Assembly: GCA_963942565.1 (NCBI GenBank)
Contig: OZ012687.1
Coordinates: 1,651,673-1,715,672, forward strand
Reading direction: 5' to 3'
Source: Maea johnstoni
Lineage: Eukaryota; Annelida; Polychaeta; Spionida; Magelonidae
DNA: 64,000 nucleotides
Part shown: positions 51,401-64,000 of the stretch, piece by piece
Numbering within the stretch: position 1 is the first letter of the stretch
How the letters are laid out: the number at the start of each line of letters is the position of its first letter
The notes under the pieces: generated by a model
Seen by the model: the letters and a program-made list of their open reading frames with translations, nothing else
Database searches by the model: none
Told to the model about the DNA's origin: nothing
Translations under genes and position numbers: made by a program

Positions 51401-53305
51401 GCTGGGGCTGCCACATTCTCTGAGACCCTACTACCCTCAAACCTACTGCTGGGGCTGCCTCATTCTCTGAGACCCTACTACCCTCAAACCTACTGCTGGG
51501 GCTGCCTCATTCTCTGAGCCCCAACTACCCTCAAACCTACTGCTGGGGCTGCCACATTCTCTGAGCCCCGATCACCCTCAAACCTACTGCTGGGGCTGCC
51601 TCATTCTCTGAGCCCCAACTACCCTCAAACCTACTGCTGTGGCTGCCACATTCTCTGAGACCCTACTACCCTCAAACCTACTGCTGGGGCTGCCACATTC
51701 TCTGAGACCCGACTACCCTCAAACCTACTGCTGAGGCTGCCTCATTCTCTGAGACCCGACTACCCTCAAACCTACTGCTGAGGCTGCCACATTCTCTGAG
51801 CTCCGACTACCCTCAAACCTACTGCTGGGGCTGCCTCATTCTCTGAGACCCTACTACCCTCAAACCTACTGCTGGGGCTGCCTCATTCTCTGAGACCCTA
51901 CTACCCTCAAACCTACTGCTGGGGCTGCCTCATTCTCTGAGCCCCAACTACCCTCAAACCTACTGCTGTGGCTGCCACATTCTCTGAGACCCGACTACCC
52001 TCAAACCTACTGCTGTGGCCGCCACATTCTCTGAGGCCCGACTACCCTCAAACCTACTGCTGGGGCTGCCACATTCTCTGAGCTCCGACTACCCTCAAAC
52101 CTACTGCTGGGGCTGCCACATTCTCTGAGGCCCGACTACCCTCAAACCTACTGCTGGGGCTGCCACATTCTCTGAGCTCCGACTACCCTCAAACCTACTG
52201 CTGTGGCTGCCACATTCTCTGAGACCCGACTACCCTCAAACCTACTGCTGTGGCTGCCACATTCTCTGAGACCCGACTACCCTCAAACCTACTGCTGGGG
52301 CTGCCACATTCTCTGAGACCCGACTACCCTCAAACCTACTGCTGGGGCTGCCTCATTCTCTGAGCTCCGACTACCCTCAAACCTACTGCTGAGGCTGCCA
52401 CATTCTCTGAGACCCGACTACCCTCAAACCTACTGCTGTGGCTGCCACATTCTCTGAGGCCCGACTACCCTCAAACCTACTGCTGTGGCCGCCACATTCT
52501 CTGAGACCCGACTACCCTCAAACCTACTGCTGGGGCTGCCACATTCTCTGAGACCCGACTACCCTCAAACCTACTGCTGGGGCTGCCACATTCTCTGAGA
52601 CCCGACTACCCTCAAACCTACTGCTGGGGCTGCCACATTCTCTGAGACCCGACTACCCTCAAACCTACTGCTGTGGCTGCCACATTCTCTGAGACCCGAC
52701 TACCCTCAAACCTACTGCTGTGGCTGCCACATTCTCTGAGACCCGACTACCCTCAAACCTACTGCTGGGGCTGCCTCATTCTCTGAGACCCGACTACCCT
52801 CAAACCTACTGCTGGGGCTGCCTCATTCTCTGAGCCCCAACTACCCTCAAACCTACTGCTGTGGCTGCCACATTCTCTGAGACCCGACTACCCTCAAACC
52901 TACTGCTGTGGCTGCCACATTCTCTGAGACCCGACTACCCTCAAACCTACTGCTGGGGCTGCCTCATTCTCTGAGACCCGACTACCCTCAAACCTACTGC
53001 TGGGGCTGCCACATTCTCTGAGACCCGACTACCCTCAAACCTACTGCTGGGGCTGCCTCATTCTCTGAGACCCGACTACCCTCAAACCTACTGCTGGGGC
53101 TGCCACATTCTCTGAGACCCGACTACCCTCAAACCTACTGCTGGGGCTGCCACATTCTCTGAGCTCCGACTACCCTCAAACCTACTGCTGGGGCTGCCAC
53201 ATTCTCTGAGGCCCGACTACCCTCAAACCTACTGCTGTGGCCGCCACATTCTCTGAGGCCCGACTACCCTCAAACCTACTGCTGGGGCTGCCACATTCTC
53301 TGAGA
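45411..53305. repeat. 47-bp satellite from the SSUH2 C-terminal codons, ~168 copies
   Basis: The landmark AAACCTACTG occurs first at 45421 and last at about 53272; the distance, 7851 bp, equals 167 steps of 47 plus 2, matching the two 48-bp variants near 46150-46210 (CTGAGCCTCCG). Each unit reads GACTACCCTCAAACCTACTG, then CTG[GTA]GGC[TC]GCC[TA]CATT, then CTCTGAG with a short variable tail. In unit 1 the frame is DYPQTYCWGCLIL-stop. As 47 is not a multiple of three, the native frame returns every third unit and ends in TGA each time, so no long ORF crosses the array. It occupies the 3' untranslated/flanking position of SSUH2. Confidence 0.98.
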
Positions 53306-53881
53306 TCCAAACTAACCCTGATAGCTGAGAGATGGAGACGGAGAGTGGAGGTCACACATGACATCACACAACAGGAATATCGTTATATTTGCATGGAAAT
53401 GTATTGCATTAACAATAGTGCACTGAGGTGCTAGATGTGTTCAGCCACTATTCAACAGAATAGACTCGTGAAAATTTGATATGTACAATAAGTCAGGTAG
53501 CTGTGTTTCTACTTCCATTTCATTTCACATAAAGAAAAGAAAGAAAGGGTCCTTCCGGAACTAAATATGTTAAAGGGGCCCTAAAGGCTCACAAACATAT
53601 CAGCTTATATGAAAGTAATACACTTCAAGAACAGGATGCTACCATTCTTTTTCTCTCAGTGATCCCGTGAGGGGAGATTTTTGCGTATTGTCATCCTCCT
53701 GGACAGCCTCTGCCAGCCACTGGGTGCGGCCATGGTTTTCAAGTGCTATCAGCTGTGACACAATCGGGTGGCAGGGATCACATCCTATCTCCAAGCTACC
53801 TCTGGGCAGTGTATCTAACAGCAGTGCTCCTGACAAGAGCTCTCTGCACAAGTTGCATAAAAACGTATATCAAACAAGAAA
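53306..53881. other. Post-array flank between SSUH2 satellite and THAP ORF
   Basis: Unique-looking sequence, presumably the original SSUH2 3' flank before the array expanded. No standard AATAAA was identified with confidence. Short open frames on both strands near 53640-53850 are not recognised as any family. Confidence 0.4.
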
Positions 53882-54274
53882 ATGGTGAAATCATGTGCAG
53901 CAATTGGCTGTAAAAAAAGACACGGTAGTGGAGAAAGCTTTCATAGATTTCCTAGTAGTAAATTTAGACAAAAACAGTGGTTAGCATCCATGAAACTTTT
54001 AAACCCACCTGTCCTGAAGTATGCATATGTATGTTCAGACCACTTCACTGACGAGGATTATGCCAGGAATCACACACTGCAGTCAGGATTACTTCAGATT
54101 ACAGTTAACAAGGTTCTGAAGAGGGATGCTTTTTTAGGTGGTTTGGGTACTTGTGAAATAGGTGTGCATAATCTCTCACACTTCTTCAAAAAAAGAAAGT
54201 CACAATTGATACACCTTTTATCATGCTCCATGCGACTCCTATTGCATCTAGTCTTACTTTCTTCAAGGATATAA
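53882..54274 (+). CDS. THAP-domain protein (short, or first exon)
   Basis: The ORF starts MVKSCAAIGCKKRHG at an ATG in good context (AAAATGG) and shows a complete THAP zinc finger: C5, C10, C51 and H54 (C-x4-C-x40-C-x2-H), with FHRFPS, the core W33, and CSDHF. THAP fingers bind DNA and occur in transcription regulators and in P-element-type transposases. After residue ~85 (LLQITVNKVLKRDA, a weak match to the AVPTIF box) the frame degenerates to a hydrophobic Leu-rich tail, so the true exon may end at a donor near 54137 (TTTTTAG|GTGG) or 54162 (ATAG|GTGTGC). No downstream exon or transposase was found. It may be a small host gene, a first exon, or a relic of a THAP transposon. Confidence 0.7.
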   Translation: MVKSCAAIGCKKRHGSGESFHRFPSSKFRQKQWLASMKLLNPPVLKYAYVCSDHFTDEDYARNHTLQSGLLQITVNKVLKRDAFLGGLGTCEIGVHNLSHFFKKRKSQLIHLLSCSMRLLLHLVLLSSRI

Positions 54275-55917
54275 TATCTGGTAACCAATTTTCATAAATC
54301 TCTTATTTCAAGCAGACTGAGTGTTCTTGCAATTTATCAATTTCGGGATTTATTTACTTTATTGGTATACATTTACTAGTCTCAACATGATTTACCTTCA
54401 TTCAGTTATTCAACGAATATAAGCACAGGTGTATGCATTAAATGTTTAATATTAAGCCAGCATGAGAAGGGTAAATATCATTCCTTAACTTACAAAATTG
54501 AAACAGCTAAGGTTTTAGTCAGTCATGACCCCATTTTCACTGGGAAGAAATACATTTCTAAATAGTACTGCAATATAGAGGAAGGTTGAAATCAAAATAT
54601 CTCAAATTGCAAATGACCCTTTCTTTTATTTGTGATAGAATCAATGACATTTTCATTTACTCATTACCAACCTTCTCTTAAGGATAATGGCATCTCAGTG
54701 TGGGAAGTGGGTGTAGACATTAACCAATCTTCGCAAGAGCTTCTTTTGAAATTGTCATCTGAACTTATGATCATTTCGACTATATTTTAAAAAATAAAAG
54801 GGTTAAGGAAAACAAAAGGATGGTTGTGTACATATTATCTGATATTCTTTGCTGTGATGGGATTAGGTTTTAAAAAATATAATTTGAAAACTCTTTCTGT
54901 GGGCGATTTCTTAACCATAAATACATGTAGTAAACCAAATTTGAGTATATACTCAAACATTGTGTAAAGGCCATTTCCCTTAGAGAAAAAACTTTGTAAA
55001 GATAATATAATCACTAAAACATAACCATTTTCGGTAAAAGGTTCTTTAATAACATTACAAAATCTTCAAGCATGATATACAAGTGCGGTTGAAACACATA
55101 AAAGGTGCACTATTAACGCTTTAAGAGGTACATCAACACAGGTCTTCCTGACCTGGCAAGTTCTGGCATCTGATTGGCTGAAGGGATGTGGTCGAAGGGC
55201 TAGCTAGCCAATCACAGTCAGAGAAATCTTGCAGTTATGGTTTGATCAAGATTTGCCCATTGAATGGGTGCAAATTAAAATTAAGACTGCATATAACATG
55301 CAGGTATATAATAACAATGGTTAATACATTGTAACAAGAATCAACAGTATTAAAGTGTAGAAAAGGAAATATAAAATCAACATCACATGTAACTGTAAGT
55401 AATCTTTGTTAACCAAGGGATTATTATCTTCAACAAAACACTCAGAATGTATGGTGAAATCTTTAAGAGATGCCCATAGGGAGGTTTTCACACCCTAGGT
55501 CTTCTGCAGCGGCACTAAAAAGGCCTTTCGGTGATAGTTTTTTCTCACTAAAGCATCATTTCGAAAATATTGGAAGAGGCTTCAACAAGCAAAATTATAG
55601 GAAACCGAGTCATAATACTTTGCTTACTAATGAATTGCAAGTGTTTCATTCTGCAGGGCATCTCTGAGCATGAATGAGAAATTTATGGCAAATACTTTTC
55701 GGATTTTTTTGGCACAAGTTGGAAACCCCGCAAAATATTTCATGGAAGGCCATGGAACAAAATGAATTTTGTAAAGCATAGAATAAAGGACCAAGGAAAG
55801 GAAAAAAGATTGACTAGATTTGACCAAGATAACATGGTCATAAATGCAGGCCTTCCATATCGCATATGAGGAATAGGGCAGATGCTTATATGAATAATTT
55901 GCTATCATAGAATCAAA

Positions 55918-56240
55918 TACTGTGATTACAAATATGAACAAACGGTGTAAATAAAACAAATAGAAACGACTATAGTGTGCAACTATAGTGTCTAATACTG
56001 TATATCTGGTTTTCATATAATTGATACTGTCATTAAAATATGAACAGTTAACAGTGTAATCAAAACTGATAGAAATGGCCAAGGTTTGCACCTACAGTGT
56101 CTTATATTGTACATCTGGCTTTCCTGTAACTAAATACTGTGATTAAAAATATGGAGAATTAACAGTGAAAATAAAACAAATATAAATTACTACAGTTTGG
56201 CACTTACAGTGCATGACATTGTATATTGTAGATATATTGT
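55918..56240. repeat. ~108-bp tandem repeat, three diverged copies
   Basis: ATACTGTGATTACAAATATG, ATACTGTCATTAAAATATG and ATACTGTGATTAAAAATATG begin at about 55918, 56024 and 56134. Each is followed by a matching AACAGTG...ACAGTG...CTGG block. Confidence 0.75.
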
Positions 56241-56697
56241 ACAGCTAGGTTTGATTTGATGCTCGTCCTTGGCGCTGCAAAAGTCTTTGTGGTATAAATG
56301 GACTATCAACAGTATTGCTGGAAGGATCCCGCATTCAAACATTTTCCAAGCCTACATATCTTTAAAAATCACATGGAACAGTCATATGGACTTCATATCA
56401 TCAAATCTAATTATTTACATCTGTAGAAAATCTAGTGATTTTGGCACTTTGGTATGTCACAGTTTGAGGATATAAGTACTTTGTAATCAGTGTAACCAGT
56501 GCAGTGGAACCTGCCAACTTGAAAAACTCAATATGTTGCACCCCTCCTGCAAGCAAACACTTGCTTTAAAACTTTTGTGAAGTTCTAATAGAAACCTCTA
56601 TAACTAAAACATATTTCGAACATTTTGTTCAAGGCATAATTTCTTTTCATTACATCACATTTTACAGGTTTCACTGTCACAAAGACTAGATATCCTT

Positions 56698-56830
56698 ATA
56701 TCTAATCAAAACTATCAATCTGTAATAAATCTAGAGATTTGGCACCAGAACTGTCTTAGTTGTGCTGTAGGAATATATCTAATCAAAACTATCCATCGGT
56801 ACTAATTCTAGAGATTTGGCACCAGGGTTC
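56698..56830. repeat. 76-bp tandem duplication
   Basis: TATCTAATCAAAACTATC occurs at about 56698 and 56774, each followed by CTAGAGATTTGGCACCAG. Confidence 0.75.
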
Positions 56831-57726
56831 AAAATTTCCATGGAAATTATTCTTGCAACTTACAGCTATAATTTGCATACTGCCATCTATTGTTGCTATT
56901 CCTGATTGTCAATACACTTGTAACCATTCATGCATAGAACTTATTGCATGGATATCTGATACTTATAAAAATAACACAATAACAAGCAAATATTTCCAAA
57001 ATTATAAGTGTTGACCTATACTTCTCATGAACATTCCTTATTCAAATATTTCCAAAAGTCTATGGCATTTAGTTATATGCCCCAGCACATGCCTTTTTGA
57101 CATAGTAACTGTACAACAAATAAGAACAACAATATTTTTCAACTACATAGGTCCTTAACAAACTTAACAATATGTTGAGGGAATTCCATAGAAAAAGTTT
57201 TACAAGTTCTTCCCTAGTAATTTCAGCACTTAAGACCTCCTGTTAATTCTGGGCTTGATATTAATACATCACCCCCTACACAGTGTTTCACAGAAGGCAC
57301 AATTGGAAATTGAGTTATAAGAGCCAGTATTTGTTTCTTCCTAGCAGAGAAAGTGTATGCAACAAGTAGATAGAAAACTAATATAATGCTATAATCATAT
57401 ATTATAAAAGTTCTTAACTAAAATAGTATATATTCCAAAGCAATCCCTTTCAAAAATTGATATTTGCTAGAAGATAACAAATTCTCTGTGGAAAATTGCC
57501 TCCTTTAATTAAAACCTTATTCTCTAGACCTTTTATCTAGGGCTTGATATTAAGGCCAGCCCCTCTGCCCTCTACAGGTACACTCACTGCAGTCAGGTCT
57601 ATAGAGGCTGAAAACTACTGAATATACAAATCCTTTGGGAAAATTGCCTTCCTTTTCACAATGTTCCCAAAGACGTTAGACCTCTTGACCACCTGTAAGA
57701 GCAACTTCTAGTGCCTTGCCCACATA

Positions 57727-63646
<5,920 letters not shown>

Positions 63647-64000
63647 CTAGATGAGACATGGAAAATTTCAAATATTAGTTAAGATAAGAAATGGATTGCT
63701 TTCCCTGTTTTCAGTACTCTTAGTTCTACAGGCAAGGTTTCTGTCACCTGCTCTACCTTAGATATTACCATCCCAGTCAAACTCCCCGCCTGACACTGTC
63801 TTCCCATCTAGATAACCTGGAAAGGATTCTCAACTTATTTCATTTGGCAGATTATGGTCACCCATTCTCGCCAGGTCTCCTAGGTCTCCGCAAGTGTTTT
63901 AAGGAGTGTTTTTGAAAATAACTTTGGAATCTAATAATACCAAACAAAACAAGTGAAGGAAAGTTATCTGTTCTGTGCTGATAGACACATCTCCTTAAAT
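63647..64000. other. AMT intron running off the right edge
   Basis: Upstream of the acceptor TCATCTAG at 63647-63654 (minus-strand reading). No exon encoding a mitochondrial presequence is visible in these bases, so it should lie beyond the window. Confidence 0.6.

Larger units (their letters stand above)
54275..57726. other. Non-coding interval between THAP ORF and AMT
   Basis: AT-rich, with two small tandem repeats (55918-56240 and 56698-56830) and no recognised exon. The right part may be the AMT 3' untranslated region, transcribed leftward. Confidence 0.5.

Noticed and set aside
45411-53305. CRISPR-like regular repeat array
   Set aside because: There are no unique spacers; the units are contiguous and derive from SSUH2 coding DNA.
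53639-53851. 70-codon minus-strand ORF upstream of THAP
   Set aside because: Composition looks protein-like, but I recognise no family, and no splice or promoter context supports it.

Overview
The window looks like a gene-bearing segment of an invertebrate deuterostome genome, most likely amphioxus (Branchiostoma). The reasons are intron-rich genes with animal-type splice sites, animal-specific families (SSUH2, a THAP protein, a mitochondrial glycine-cleavage T-protein), long AT dinucleotide arrays, 200-N scaffold gaps and many non-autonomous DNA transposons. The species is inferred from style only; no marker gene is present.

Layout, left to right. (1) 1-7.3 kb, minus strand: a tandem pair of APH/CHK-type small-molecule kinase genes. 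Copy A (315-1185) runs off the left edge. Copy B (5305-7041) shows the final exon but has lost its start codon and first ~75 codons. A 100-bp perfect palindrome, a 91-bp minisatellite and a hAT MITE lie between them. (2) 7.3-10.6 kb: microsatellites and non-coding DNA. (3) 10.6-24.7 kb, plus strand: a six-exon FAD-dependent amine/amino-acid oxidase (sarcosine oxidase-like). Its frame-adjusted C-terminus is a peroxisomal AKL signal, but its last exon carries three small indels. Its 8.4-kb second intron holds several fold-back elements. (4) 24.7-31.5 kb: intergenic, dominated by a 2.9-kb inverted-repeat element with a second, hAT-like element inserted in its left arm, plus a LINE reverse-transcriptase scrap. 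(5) 31.5-45.45 kb, plus strand: a complete 12-exon SSUH2 gene (485 codons) that needs two GC-AG introns. Its first intron contains a 4.3-kb fold-back with arms of ~1.36 kb. (6) 45.41-53.31 kb: about 168 tandem copies of a 47-bp unit that is the last 15 codons plus stop of SSUH2. This is the most unusual feature of the window. (7) 53.9-54.3 kb, plus strand: a small THAP-domain ORF. (8) 57.7-63.65 kb, minus strand: five of the exons of AMT, lacking only the N-terminal exon(s) beyond the right edge; a 2.2-kb hAT element with a clear 8-bp duplication sits in its first visible intron.

The genes do not form a functional cluster, although AMT and the sarcosine-oxidase-like enzyme both belong to one-carbon/amine metabolism. 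No virus-like element, CRISPR array, rRNA or convincing tRNA gene was seen. The main themes are coding-sequence-derived satellite growth and repeated invasion of introns by inverted-repeat DNA elements.
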